DNA from: Thermus antranikianii DSM 12462 | GTDB lineage: Bacteria > Deinococcota > Deinococci > Deinococcales > Thermaceae | Length of the DNA: 64,000 nucleotides | Reading direction: 5' to 3' | Assembly (NCBI RefSeq): GCF_000423905.1 | Contig: NZ_AUIW01000003.1 | Location: forward strand, 160,650-224,649 | In this document: one piece after another, positions 27,226 to 36,044 of the stretch | Layout: each line of letters starts with the position of its first letter | Numbering within the stretch: the stretch's first letter is position 1 | The notes under the pieces: generated by a model | Database searches by the model: none | Told to the model about the DNA's origin: nothing | Seen by the model: the letters and a program-made list of their open reading frames with translations, nothing else | Translations under genes and position numbers: made by a program

Positions 27226-28653
27226 GTGGCCTGGTACGAGGGGGCCTTCTTCTACCAGATCTTTCCCGACCGCTATTTCCGGGCTGGCCCTGCCGGAAAG
27301 CCTGCCCCAGCAGGTCCCTTGGAACCCTGGGAAGCCCCGCCCTCCCTTAGGGGCTTCAAGGGGGGAACCCTCTGGGGCATTGCGGAGAAAATTCCCTACC
27401 TCAAGGACCTAGGGGTGGAAGCCCTTTACCTGAATCCCGTCTTCGCCTCCACCGCCAACCACCGGTACCACACCACGGACTATTTCCAGGTGGATCCCCT
27501 CCTGGGGGGGAACGTAGCCCTAAGGCACCTCCTGGAAGTCGCCCACGCCCACGGCATGCGGGTCATCCTGGATGGGGTCTTCAACCACACGGGTAGGGGC
27601 TTTTTTGCCTTCCAGCACCTTTTGGAAAACGGAGAGCAAAGCCCCTACCGGGACTGGTACTACGTGAAGGGTTTTCCCCTAAACCCCTATAACCGCCACC
27701 CCAACTACGAGGCCTGGTGGGGCAATCCTGAGCTTCCCAAGCTCCGGGTGGAAACCCCGGCGGTGCGGGAGTACCTCCTGGAGGTGGCGGAGCACTGGAT
27801 CCGCTTCGGCGCGGACGGCTGGCGGCTGGACGTGCCCAACGAGATCCCCGACCCCGAGTTCTGGCGGGCCTTCCGCAGGAGGGTCAAGGGAGCCAACCCT
27901 GAGGCCTACATCGTGGGGGAGATCTGGGAGGAAGCCGACTTCTGGCTCCAGGGGGATATGTTCGACGCCACCATGAACTACCCCTTGAGCCGGGCCATCC
28001 TGGGCTTCGTGGGGGGAGAGGTCCTGGACCAGGAGCTATCCTCCCGCTCGGGCCTGGGGCGGATCGAACCCCTGCAGGCCCTAGCCTTCAGCCACCGCCT
28101 GGAAGGCCTCTTCAGCCGCTACCGCCCGGAGGTGGTGCGGGCCCAGATGAACCTCCTCACCTCCCACGACACCCCCCGCCTCCTCACCCTCCTTAGGGGA
28201 AGCGTGGAACGGGCTAAGCTGGCCCTTTCCCTGCTTTTCCTCCTGCCCGGAAATCCCACGGTGTACTACGGGGAGGAGGTAGGGATGGAAGGGGGCCATG
28301 ACCCGGAAAACCGGGCGGGCATGGTCTGGGACCCGGCCCGCTGGAAGGAGGAGATCCGCCAAACCGTGCGGCGCATGGCCCGCTTACGACAGGAACACCC
28401 CGAGTTCCGCACCGCCCCCTACCAGCGGGTCTATGCCGCAGACGGGCACCTGGCCTTCACCCGGGGGCCCTACCTGGTGGTGGTGAACGCCTCTTCCGAA
28501 CCTTTCCGCCAGGATTTTCCCCTGCATGGCGCCCTGCCTCGAGGGGCCCAGGCCGTGGACCTCCTCTCCGGGAAAACCTGCACCCCGGCGGGAGGACGCC
28601 TTTGCGGGCCCGAGCTTCCCCCCTTTTCCGTGGCCATTTGGGTGGAGGTCTAG
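27226..28653 (+). CDS. GH13 neopullulanase/maltogenic amylase-type glycosidase
   Basis: This is an alpha-glucan hydrolase of 475 residues, probably cytoplasmic since no signal is present. Conserved regions in order: DGVFNHTG, DGWRLDVPNE (nucleophile Asp), IVGEIWEEA (acid/base Glu) and LLTSHDTPR (third Asp). It opens directly with YEGAFFYQIFPDRYF and lacks the N-terminal CBM34-type domain of classical neopullulanases. The GTG at 27226 is chosen because TACACT lies 8 bases upstream, there is no ribosome site, and earlier in-frame sequence is antisense to gmk. A leaderless GTG start is likely. Confidence 0.9.
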   Translation: MAWYEGAFFYQIFPDRYFRAGPAGKPAPAGPLEPWEAPPSLRGFKGGTLWGIAEKIPYLKDLGVEALYLNPVFASTANHRYHTTDYFQVDPLLGGNVALRHLLEVAHAHGMRVILDGVFNHTGRGFFAFQHLLENGEQSPYRDWYYVKGFPLNPYNRHPNYEAWWGNPELPKLRVETPAVREYLLEVAEHWIRFGADGWRLDVPNEIPDPEFWRAFRRRVKGANPEAYIVGEIWEEADFWLQGDMFDATMNYPLSRAILGFVGGEVLDQELSSRSGLGRIEPLQALAFSHRLEGLFSRYRPEVVRAQMNLLTSHDTPRLLTLLRGSVERAKLALSLLFLLPGNPTVYYGEEVGMEGGHDPENRAGMVWDPARWKEEIRQTVRRMARLRQEHPEFRTAPYQRVYAADGHLAFTRGPYLVVVNASSEPFRQDFPLHGALPRGAQAVDLLSGKTCTPAGGRLCGPELPPFSVAIWVEV

Positions 28654-29096
28654 GGCCAGGCTCCTTCAAAGCGCAGAAGCCAGGCCTTAAGCCCCTCCTG
28701 CCCGGCAAACCCCCCAAGCCGCCCGTCGGCGTGGATCACCCGGTGGGCAGGCACCAGGAGGAAAAAGGGCGAGGCCCGCATCCCCGCCCCCACGGCCCTC
28801 GGGGAAAGGCCAAGCTCCCGCGCCAGGCTTCCATAACTCTCCGTGCGCCCGTAGGGGATAAGGCGCACCCTCTCGTAAAGGGCCACCCGTTTGGGGGAAA
28901 ACCCCGTGTAGTCCAGGGGGATGTCCAAAAAATCGGGCTTTTCCCCGGCGAAGTAGGCCAGCACCCGCTCCCGCACCCTTTCGGCCAAGGGACCCCTGGC
29001 CTCGAGGCCCCGGGGGAAAAGGGCGGGCTCCAAGCGCCGCACCCCCCGGGGGCTCACCTCGAGCCATAAAGGACCGATGGGGGTGGGAATCAACAT
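28650..29096 (-). CDS. Alkyltransferase-like (ATL) protein, MGMT homologue without the active Cys
   Basis: The 148-residue protein matches O6-methylguanine-DNA methyltransferases: LIPYGRTESYGSLARELGLS and RAVGAGMRASPFFLLVPAHR for DNA binding, then GRLGGFAG. The acceptor motif PCHR is PAHR, so alkyl transfer is impossible. ATL proteins, including a T. thermophilus one, bind alkylated guanines and hand them to nucleotide-excision repair. The 3' end overlaps the convergent amylase-type gene by four bases. Confidence 0.9.
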   Translation of the reverse strand: MLIPTPIGPLWLEVSPRGVRRLEPALFPRGLEARGPLAERVRERVLAYFAGEKPDFLDIPLDYTGFSPKRVALYERVRLIPYGRTESYGSLARELGLSPRAVGAGMRASPFFLLVPAHRVIHADGRLGGFAGQEGLKAWLLRFEGAWP

Positions 29097-29105
29097 GGGT
29101 CTTTA

Positions 29106-29137
29106 GCCGGGTCGGCCGAGGCTATCTTGTGGCCCAA
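29106..29137. repeat. Copy of the palindromic-repeat loop core
   Basis: CCGGGTCGGCCGAGGCTATC and TTGTGGCCCA match the loop of the repeat at 2027-2082 (GAGTCAGCGAAGCTATCTTGT then GGGC). The shared core is GCTATCTTGTGG, preceded by a related mini-hairpin. It spans the stop codon of the SpoIID-like gene. Confidence 0.45.
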
Positions 29138-30219
29138 GCCTCCTCGGGGCCCGGAATCCCACCCAGCAAAAGGTCAGAGAGGAAGGTGCCGGGGAAGTAA
29201 TGCCCAAGGATCTCCCGGTACCCGTACCCCGCCTCCGCCATGCCCTTAGCACCCCACTGGGAAAGCCCCACCCCGTGCCCTGCTCCCCGGCCCTCCGCCT
29301 GCCAGCCCCTAAACTCCACCAAGGCCGAAGGCAGGCCCAGGTTCCGCACCAACCGCTGGGCCTCCGGGCCCTGCACCTCCACCCCCAAAAGCCGCAGGCG
29401 CCACACCCTTCCCGAGGCGCTTCGCTCCAGCACCACCGGGGAATCCCCAAGGGAGCCAGCCTGGGGCGTACGGCCCATGGCCCTCAAGGCCGCCACCGCT
29501 CGCTCCGGGCTCACGGAAAGCTGCCACTGGCTTTTGGGACCCCGGGCGTAGGGGTCCGGCCTCGGCCGCAAATAGGGCAGGGCCTTCTGAAAGACCTCCT
29601 CGCTCCCCGCGGTCATACCCCCGGAGTCGGCGTGGTACAGCGCAGAAATGACCCTTCCCTGGTAGCTCAAGACCTTACCCCGGGTAGCCCTCACCGCCTC
29701 TCTATGCCTGGGGGTTTCCACGCCCGAGCCCAGGTAGACCTGGCAGATCTCGCTGGCGCAGAGGTCGTAAGGAGCCCGGGGATTCAAGCGGTTCACGGCG
29801 AAGGTACGGGCCACCACCGCCTGGGCCTTCAGGGCCTCCTGGGGAAAGCCCTCGGGCATCTCCGCGGGGAGGACGCCGAGGAGGTAATCCTCCAAAAGGA
29901 CCAGGTTCACCACCAAAAGCTTTCCCCCCTGGGCAAGAAGGTGCACCCCACCCCTATAGGTGCGCCCATCGAGGCGGAAATAGGGGCCGGGAAACTCCCA
30001 AAAGGGCTGGAGCCTGCCCTCCACCCAGACTCCTTGGGCCTCCCCCCTGGCCCGCACGGTTCCCTGGCCCTCCGGCAGGAGAAGGGATACTTCCTGGCCT
30101 TCCGGCACCTCCTTAAGGAGCACCCTGAGGAGGAGGTCCCCCTCCTGGCCCCGGGAGGGCAGGAGGGGGACCAGCAAAAGGAGGCATGCCAGAAGGGCGC
30201 CCTTTAACCCATGCGTCAT
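29122..30219 (-). CDS. SpoIID/LytB-domain exported protein
   Basis: SpoIID-type proteins are glycan-strand lytic transglycosylases or amidase activators; in non-sporulating Thermus a cell-wall role is inferred. It has 365 residues with a signal peptide (THGLKGALLACLLLLVPLLP). The domain motifs are LPAEMPEGFPQEALKAQAVV (catalytic Glu of the family), YHADSGGMTAGSEEVF and GAGHGVGLSQWGAKGMAEAG. The ATG at 30219 has an AGGATGGGG site and follows bshC by 21 bases. Confidence 0.88.
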   Translation of the reverse strand: MTHGLKGALLACLLLLVPLLPSRGQEGDLLLRVLLKEVPEGQEVSLLLPEGQGTVRARGEAQGVWVEGRLQPFWEFPGPYFRLDGRTYRGGVHLLAQGGKLLVVNLVLLEDYLLGVLPAEMPEGFPQEALKAQAVVARTFAVNRLNPRAPYDLCASEICQVYLGSGVETPRHREAVRATRGKVLSYQGRVISALYHADSGGMTAGSEEVFQKALPYLRPRPDPYARGPKSQWQLSVSPERAVAALRAMGRTPQAGSLGDSPVVLERSASGRVWRLRLLGVEVQGPEAQRLVRNLGLPSALVEFRGWQAEGRGAGHGVGLSQWGAKGMAEAGYGYREILGHYFPGTFLSDLLLGGIPGPEEAWATR

Positions 30220-30240
30220 ATATTGTCCCCATCCTACCAC

Positions 30241-31695
30241 CTAGCCCAAAACCAAGGTGGCCCTTCCCAAGATGGGTGCCTCCTGGAGCTTAAGGAGGGC
30301 CTCCGGGTGGCGCAAGGCGTACATGGCGAAGGGGTAGACCCGTTCCTGGGGCAGGCCTCGAGGCAAAAGGTGCCGCTTGAGGCGCTCCAGGTGATGCAGA
30401 AGGACCGCATCCCGCCCCATGCGGGCGCGAAGGAGCTTCTTCAAAAGCCTTTCCCCCTCCCCCTTCAGCCTCGCCTGGAAGCGGCGGAAAGGCCTTTCCA
30501 AGGTGGGCTCCAGGGCACGGGCCTTCTGGCCCAGGGCCTCCACCTCCTCCAAGAGGCGCAAAAGCTCCGCCTCGAGGCCCCTGAACCCTTCCAGCACCTC
30601 CTTGACAGCCTTCAGGAAGGCATCCTCCCCCCCATCCACAAACGCCCAGGGATCTAGGCGGTACCTCTCCACAATGCGGCGGATGGGAGGCTCCAAAACC
30701 ACCGCCCTTAGACGGAGGAACAGGGCAGGCATGGGGATGCCATAAAGGGCGTAAACCCCGGAAAGCTCAGCCACATACCGAAACTCGTTGGGACCCACCA
30801 CGAAGCCCGCCGTGGGCAGAACCAGGTCCTGGAACACCGGCCTCAAGCCCGCTGCGGGGGTGAGGCGGCTGGGATCGGTCCTGAGGATCTCCAGAAGCTC
30901 CTTTTTGCTGTAGCGGCGCACCCCGTCAGTAAAGGCTCCATCCTGGTAAAAAAGCAGTCTTCTCTGGTCTGTTTCTAAAAAAAGATTGGTGGCTCCTGGC
31001 TTGCGCTTCAAAGGAGGCTTGCCCCCCAAAGCGCGGATGCGCTCCGCCTCCTGATTGATGGCCTGGGCGCTGGCCAAGGGGTCCTCCAGCTCCCTCTCCA
31101 GGGCCTTTTGGAAAAGGGGGGCAAGCTCCGGAGCCATGGGGTCAAAGGGAATGAGGCCCCGCCCCCCCAAAAAGGCCAAGAGGGTGCGGGCGAAAAACTC
31201 GGACAGGGTCTCCCCCTCCAAGGCGTAGGCTACCCGGGCATCCCGGGACCAGGGGCCCAGAAACTCCCTCACCGCCTGCCGGTAAGGGGCGAGGGGGATT
31301 CGCCCCGCAGGAAGGGGCGGCAGGGGCAGGGACAGGGTACGCCCCTCCTCTTCCAGGAGAAGGTGAAGGTGGCGCACCTCCTCCACATCGTGGTCCTGGG
31401 AGGCCACCCAGAAGAGGGAAGCCGCTCCCACCTTCTCCGCCAGGCCCAAGGCGGTGTGGGCCTTGTAGAAGGTCAGGGCAGGCCCTCCCAGAAGCCCCGC
31501 CTGCTGGCCCGTGACCACCGCCCCCTGACCCAGACCCTCGAGGGCCGTCAGGACCTCCCGTGGAGCCTGAAGCCGCTTCAGATAAGCCGCAAGCGCCGAA
31601 GAAAGTTGGGGATGGCCTTCCCGGCCCAAACGCTCTTTGAGGACCTCTTCCCCCTGGGGTAGGCCCAAAAGCTGGGCCAGGACCTGGGCCTCCAT
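30241..31695 (-). CDS. bshC: Bacillithiol synthase (cysteine-adding enzyme)
   Basis: BshC adds cysteine to glucosaminyl-malate to finish bacillithiol, the low-molecular-weight thiol of Bacillus and Deinococcus-Thermus. It has 484 residues with AVVTGQQAGLLGGPALTFYK, FWVASQDHDVEEVRH, and the C-terminal coiled coil rich in Glu/Arg/Leu (EAELLRLLEEVEALGQK and on). The bshA and bshB genes are not in the window. It starts ten bases after the Crp-type gene. Confidence 0.93.
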   Translation of the reverse strand: MEAQVLAQLLGLPQGEEVLKERLGREGHPQLSSALAAYLKRLQAPREVLTALEGLGQGAVVTGQQAGLLGGPALTFYKAHTALGLAEKVGAASLFWVASQDHDVEEVRHLHLLLEEEGRTLSLPLPPLPAGRIPLAPYRQAVREFLGPWSRDARVAYALEGETLSEFFARTLLAFLGGRGLIPFDPMAPELAPLFQKALERELEDPLASAQAINQEAERIRALGGKPPLKRKPGATNLFLETDQRRLLFYQDGAFTDGVRRYSKKELLEILRTDPSRLTPAAGLRPVFQDLVLPTAGFVVGPNEFRYVAELSGVYALYGIPMPALFLRLRAVVLEPPIRRIVERYRLDPWAFVDGGEDAFLKAVKEVLEGFRGLEAELLRLLEEVEALGQKARALEPTLERPFRRFQARLKGEGERLLKKLLRARMGRDAVLLHHLERLKRHLLPRGLPQERVYPFAMYALRHPEALLKLQEAPILGRATLVLG

Positions 31696-31705
31696 GCTTC
31701 AAAGC

Positions 31706-32332
31706 CTAAAGCGCCTCGGCCAGGCGGGCAAGGGCCTGGGGTTCCCGAACCTCCACCCGACGGTAGCCCAGGTCCACTACCCCCGAAAGGGCCCACTCCC
31801 CCAGGAGCTTGGTCACGGTCTCCCGGGTAGCCCCCACCATACGGGCCAGGTCTTGGTGGGAAAAGGCCACCTCCCCCGCCTGGCTTAGCCTCAGGAGAAG
31901 CCGGGCCAAGCGCTGGCTCACGGAGAGGTGGCGCAGCTCCCAAAGCCGCTCCTCTGCCTCTTTCAGCCGGGCGTACAGAGCCTCCAGGAGGAAGCGCTCC
32001 ACCTCGGGAAAACGCGCCCGCAAGGGGGCTAGGGCTTCCTGGGGAGCGAAGAGGAACTCGGCGTAGGTCAGGGCGGTGGCTCCCGAGGTGCGACGTCGCC
32101 CCCCCACCAGGACCTCCTCCCCAAAAAGCCCTCCAGGCCCCACCACCCCCAAGGTGGCTGGCTCCCCTTCCGCCGAGCGGGGTCCTTCTAGCCAGACAAG
32201 CCCCTCCCGCACCAGGTACACCCCGTCCGCCCGGTCCCCCAAGGCGTAGAGGGGGGTACCCCGCAAGACCCTCTTGGGCTGGAACACCCTGGCCATCTCC
32301 CGCCGGGCCTCGAGGGACAACTCCTGGAACAT
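31706..32332 (-). CDS. Crp/Fnr-family transcription regulator
   Basis: The 208-residue protein has an N-terminal cyclic-nucleotide-binding-type beta barrel (RGTPLYALGDRADGVYLVRE, GPGGLFGEEVLVGG) and a C-terminal winged helix (FSHQDLARMVGATRETVTKL, about 160-180). The phosphate-binding Arg-Ser of true CRP is replaced (GRRRTSGA), so the ligand is uncertain, and no Fe-S cysteines are present. TAGACT overlaps the upstream mqnD stop and lies 6 bases before the ATG, which suggests an internal leaderless promoter driving this gene and bshC. Confidence 0.88.
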   Translation of the reverse strand: MFQELSLEARREMARVFQPKRVLRGTPLYALGDRADGVYLVREGLVWLEGPRSAEGEPATLGVVGPGGLFGEEVLVGGRRRTSGATALTYAEFLFAPQEALAPLRARFPEVERFLLEALYARLKEAEERLWELRHLSVSQRLARLLLRLSQAGEVAFSHQDLARMVGATRETVTKLLGEWALSGVVDLGYRRVEVREPQALARLAEAL

Positions 32333-32341
32333 GCCCCAAGT

Positions 32342-33166
32342 CTACAAAAAGAGGGGGGCTTCGGAGGAGGGGAGAAGCCCTCGGGCCTCGGCCTCAGCAA
32401 AGAGCCTCTCCACTGCCCTTTCCCCTTCCTCCCCTACGTCACGGCTGAACCCGTTCACATAGGTGCGCACATGGGCCCAGATCACCTCCTCCGAAAGCTC
32501 CTGGGCATGGGCTTTCAGGTAGGGAAGGGTTTCTTCGGGATGGGCAAAGGCGTATTCCAGGCTCCGCCGCACCGCCTCATCCAGGGCCTGGATGAGCCCC
32601 TCTCCCAAGTCCCGCCGGGCCAGGATGGCCCCCAAAGGAAGGGGCAGGCCCGTTTCCCCCTCCCACCACTCCCCTAGGTCCAAAACCTTGACCAAGCCGT
32701 ACTCCGGGTAGGTGAAACGGCTTTCGTGGATGATGAGGCCTGCCTCCACCTTTCCTTGGGCCACCAAGGGCATAATCCGGTCGTACCGCACCTCCACCGG
32801 CTCAAACCCTTCCGCGTACAGGGAGAGGAGCAAAAAGGCCGTGGTGTTGCGCCCAGGAATGGCCACCCGGGCTCCCTTCAGGCTCCTCAAGGGTTTCTTA
32901 GCCACCACCAAAGGGCCCACCCCTCTCCCCAAGGCTCCCCCGCTCCTTAGGGCCACATACCGGTCCCGCACCCTCCCATAGGCGGCATAGGAGAGCTTGG
33001 TCAGGGGTAGCCTCCCCTCCAAAGCCCAGCGGTTTAGGGTCTCCACGTCCTCCAAAACCGCCTCCACGGGAAGGGGGCTTTCCACAAGGCCATGGGTCAG
33101 GGCATAGAAGATGAAGGTGTCGTTGGGGCAGGGGGAGTAGCCCAGCTTCAGAACCGGCACCTCCAT
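32342..33166 (-). CDS. mqnD: 1,4-dihydroxy-6-naphthoate synthase (futalosine menaquinone pathway)
   Basis: MqnD converts cyclic dehypoxanthine futalosine to dihydroxynaphthoate. It has 274 residues and a periplasmic-binding-protein-like fold: LGYSPCPNDTFIFYALTHG near the start, PLTKLSYAAYG, and the catalytic His147 in LIIHESRFTY, the residue assigned in the T. thermophilus structure. No other mqn genes are in the window. It starts five bases after the large fusion gene. Confidence 0.93.
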   Translation of the reverse strand: MEVPVLKLGYSPCPNDTFIFYALTHGLVESPLPVEAVLEDVETLNRWALEGRLPLTKLSYAAYGRVRDRYVALRSGGALGRGVGPLVVAKKPLRSLKGARVAIPGRNTTAFLLLSLYAEGFEPVEVRYDRIMPLVAQGKVEAGLIIHESRFTYPEYGLVKVLDLGEWWEGETGLPLPLGAILARRDLGEGLIQALDEAVRRSLEYAFAHPEETLPYLKAHAQELSEEVIWAHVRTYVNGFSRDVGEEGERAVERLFAEAEARGLLPSSEAPLFL

Positions 33167-33171
33167 GAACC

Positions 33172-35955
33172 CTACTGTACCCCCTTGAGGGCCCGTTTGA
33201 AGAGCTCGGGGGCGAAGGCCTTGAGGGCCCTGAGAAACCCCGTGGCCCCCCGGGCCCGCCCCGGGATCACATAGACCGGAACCCCCAGGCGCTCCGCTTC
33301 GAGGCGCACGGGCTCGGAGAAGTCGTGGCCCACATAGCTGGAGACGATCATGAGGCCATGAGCCCTTTCCAAGCGGTTCTGGATACGCCTCAGGGCTTCC
33401 TTGCCCACCCCAGCGGTATCCGCGTCAAACCAGTCCACCTTGAGGCCCCGGGCCTCGAGGAGGGGAACCAGCCGGCTCCTGAGCTGGGTGTGCCCGCCCA
33501 CCACCAAAAGGTGCTCCCCGTGAAACTGGGGCAGGCCCTCCTCCAAGAGCTCCTCCTTGGTTTCGGGCAGGGCCTTTGGGCTTTCTCCCAAGGCCTCCAG
33601 GCCTCGGCTCACCGCCTTAAGCTCCTCCAGGTAAAGGGAAAGGCTCTCATCGTTGGGCCTCAGGAAAAGGAGGTTTCTTAAGACTTCCCGGGAAAGGTCC
33701 AGATCCTTTTCCCGGTAGAGGGCTACCTCTAAGGCTTTCTGCCAGTGCTCCGCCGCCTTCCGCCAGTTGCCCTGGGCCTCGTAGTGCTCCGCCAGGTCAA
33801 AGAGCACCTCCAGGGCCTGGGGATCAACCTTCAGCTCCTCCAACAAGAGCCTTTCCACCTCCTCCCCCCGTCCCTCGGCATAAAGGGCTGCCAGGTACTG
33901 CCCTCGAACCTCCGAGGCCTCGGGGCTTTCCCGGAAAGTGCGGGAGAGGCGGTAGGCCAGGGCCAGAAGCTCCAGGGGGGGCTTGGACGTGCGGCCCAGG
34001 GCCTGGTAGAGAAGGCTGAAGGCAGCCCAGGGACCCTCCAGCCTCTCCAGAAGGGCAAGGAGCCCCATGAGGTCCTCCTCAGCCACCTCGGAAAGCCCGG
34101 CATCCCGGGCCCGGGAGAGAAGCTCCCGGGCCAGGACCTCCTCTCCCCCCTTCAGGGCCTCCTGGGCCAGCTGGAACAGGTAAGGGGCAGGGTAGGCCCT
34201 TAAGGCATGGGCCCGCTTGTGGTCTCCCAGGATCTCCTTAAGGGGCCGTCTGAGGGCCCTCTTCACCTGGGCCAGGTGGTGGTAGGCCAGGCCCGCCACC
34301 TCCCCTTCCCCCCGCTCCGCCGCCCGCTCCAAAAGGCGCAGGGCCTCCAGGTGGCGCCCCTCCCGTTCCCGGAGCATCCCGAGAAGCAACAAGGCCTCGG
34401 GGATCTCCGCCCGGGCCAAGGCCTCGGTGAGGTAGGGCTCCACCGGCTTCAAGTCCTCCATGGGCCGCACCTCCAGAGGGGAGCGCACCCTGAGGGCCAC
34501 CAGGGCAAGCCCCAAGAAGCCCTCGGCCTCGTCCAGATCCGCAAGCCTCCTGGCATACCGCTCCGCCCGGGCAAAAAGCCCTTGGATCAGGGCGGCCTTT
34601 AAGCCAAGCCGGAGCATCTCCCGGGTCAGGAGGTTTGGGGAAAGGTCCTCCACAAACTCCGCCCGGCGGCTTACCTCCGCCCACTCCCCTTCCCGGGCGA
34701 AGCGGCGCATGCGCTCGGTGATCCGTTCCAGGGCCTCCCGCACGTACCCTTCCGCCTCGGGCAGGCCCGATTCCACAAACTGCCTGAGGGCGTCCGCATA
34801 CCGCCCCAGGCTCAGGTAGACCCGGCCCAGGTAGATGCGGTACCTCCCTCCCCTCCCGGCCAGGGCCTCGAGGCGGGGCCTGGCCCGCTCGTACTCCCCG
34901 AGCTCCACCAGCACCATGGCCCTTAGGTCCTCCGCTTCCTCGGAAAGGGCCCGCCTTAAGACCTCCTCCGCCTCGGCATAGCGGGAAAGGGCGAAAAGGG
35001 CCCGCCCCCTCAGGCAGGCCGCCTCCCCTTCCACTCCCTCGGGCAGATGGGCCAGCACCTCCGCATACCGCCCTGCGGCCAGAAGCTCCCGCACCTCGGA
35101 AAGATCCCCCTGAACCAGAACGGGAACTTGCAGGGGTGCCTCCTCGATGTCCAGGGAAGCTTCCTCGTCCACCGCCAGGGACCAGGCCTCCTCTTTAACC
35201 TCCAGTGCCTCGGGCCTTCTCGCCAGCACCAGAAAGTACTCCCCTTCCCCCACCCGTTCCACTTGGTAAAATCCCAGGCGCCTTAAGCCTTCCTCCACCC
35301 CTTCCGGGCTCTTGCCCAAAAAGGGTCCGTGGCCGTAGACCAAAAGCCCACCGGGCTTCAAAAGCCGGGCAAAGAGGGGAAGGCGTTCAAAGAAACCGAA
35401 GCGCTTCCAAAAGGAATGGACCTCGAGGCGGCTTTCCAGCTCCTGGTCCACAAAGCCCTCGGGGAACACTGAAAGGAGAAGCAGGGTGTCAAAAGGAGGA
35501 AGCTCCGCCTCCTCCGCCCAGGCCGCATGCCAGACCACCTCGGGCACCCGCTTTTTCCCAAGCTCCACGGCCTCCTCCACCCCGTCCAGGGCGGAAAAGG
35601 AGAGCTCGGGCCGCTTCCTTTGCAAATATCCCACCAAGGCCCCGGTGAAGGCCCCCACCTCCAAAACCCGCCCCTCCAAGCGGGAAGGCACCTCCCGGGC
35701 GTAGAACTCCAAAAAGGGCAGGTGCATGCCGTAGACCAAGGCCTCCCCCTTGGGCACCTTGAGGATCTCCTGGTAGAAACTTCGCACCGCCTCCCTGCCG
35801 CCCCCCGAAAGGTAGGCGCGCCAGGCCTTGAGAACGGGCTCCCGCTTGGCGGGGCTTCCCACCCGCTTGGCCAACTCGGCCTCAAAGCGCCCTGGGGAAA
35901 CCGGCCCCAAGACGCCAAACCGCTCCTTCAGGTATAGCCTTAGCTCATCGGGCAT
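33172..35955 (-). CDS. Methyltransferase-TPR-DUF2325 fusion protein, 927 residues
   Basis: Three parts are visible. Residues about 1-255 resemble a class I SAM methyltransferase (GRVLEVGAFTGALVGYL, LLLLSVFPEGF, LLKPGGLLVYGHGPFLG). Residues about 290-800 are TPR-like helical repeats (LLAAGRYAEVLAHLP, ALFALSRYAEAEEVLRRAL, NWRKAAEHWQKALEVA). The last 95 form a DUF2325 domain (LLVVGGHTQLRSRLVPLLEA, MIVSSYVGHDFSEPVRLEA, VPVYVIPGRARGATGFLRAL). The ATG at 35955 is chosen; TAGACT lies 8 bases before it with no ribosome site, and a terminator stands upstream, so it starts its own leaderless operon with mqnD. Function unknown. Confidence 0.8.
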   Translation of the reverse strand: MPDELRLYLKERFGVLGPVSPGRFEAELAKRVGSPAKREPVLKAWRAYLSGGGREAVRSFYQEILKVPKGEALVYGMHLPFLEFYAREVPSRLEGRVLEVGAFTGALVGYLQRKRPELSFSALDGVEEAVELGKKRVPEVVWHAAWAEEAELPPFDTLLLLSVFPEGFVDQELESRLEVHSFWKRFGFFERLPLFARLLKPGGLLVYGHGPFLGKSPEGVEEGLRRLGFYQVERVGEGEYFLVLARRPEALEVKEEAWSLAVDEEASLDIEEAPLQVPVLVQGDLSEVRELLAAGRYAEVLAHLPEGVEGEAACLRGRALFALSRYAEAEEVLRRALSEEAEDLRAMVLVELGEYERARPRLEALAGRGGRYRIYLGRVYLSLGRYADALRQFVESGLPEAEGYVREALERITERMRRFAREGEWAEVSRRAEFVEDLSPNLLTREMLRLGLKAALIQGLFARAERYARRLADLDEAEGFLGLALVALRVRSPLEVRPMEDLKPVEPYLTEALARAEIPEALLLLGMLREREGRHLEALRLLERAAERGEGEVAGLAYHHLAQVKRALRRPLKEILGDHKRAHALRAYPAPYLFQLAQEALKGGEEVLARELLSRARDAGLSEVAEEDLMGLLALLERLEGPWAAFSLLYQALGRTSKPPLELLALAYRLSRTFRESPEASEVRGQYLAALYAEGRGEEVERLLLEELKVDPQALEVLFDLAEHYEAQGNWRKAAEHWQKALEVALYREKDLDLSREVLRNLLFLRPNDESLSLYLEELKAVSRGLEALGESPKALPETKEELLEEGLPQFHGEHLLVVGGHTQLRSRLVPLLEARGLKVDWFDADTAGVGKEALRRIQNRLERAHGLMIVSSYVGHDFSEPVRLEAERLGVPVYVIPGRARGATGFLRALKAFAPELFKRALKGVQ

Positions 35956-36000
35956 TTGCCGGAAGTCTACCAAAGGGAGGGGGGGTTGGTCCAGCAGAAA

Positions 36001-36032
36001 CCCCCCGCCCGGGCATAACCCCAAGCGGGGGG
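36001..36032 (-). terminator. Intrinsic terminator after the deoxyhypusine-synthase-like gene
   Basis: On the minus strand CCCCCCGC and GCGGGGGG form an 8-base stem closed by a 16-base loop and followed by TTTCTGCT, 12 bases after the stop at 36045. It separates this gene from the large fusion gene. Confidence 0.65.
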
Positions 36033-36044
36033 AACCCCGGCCCG

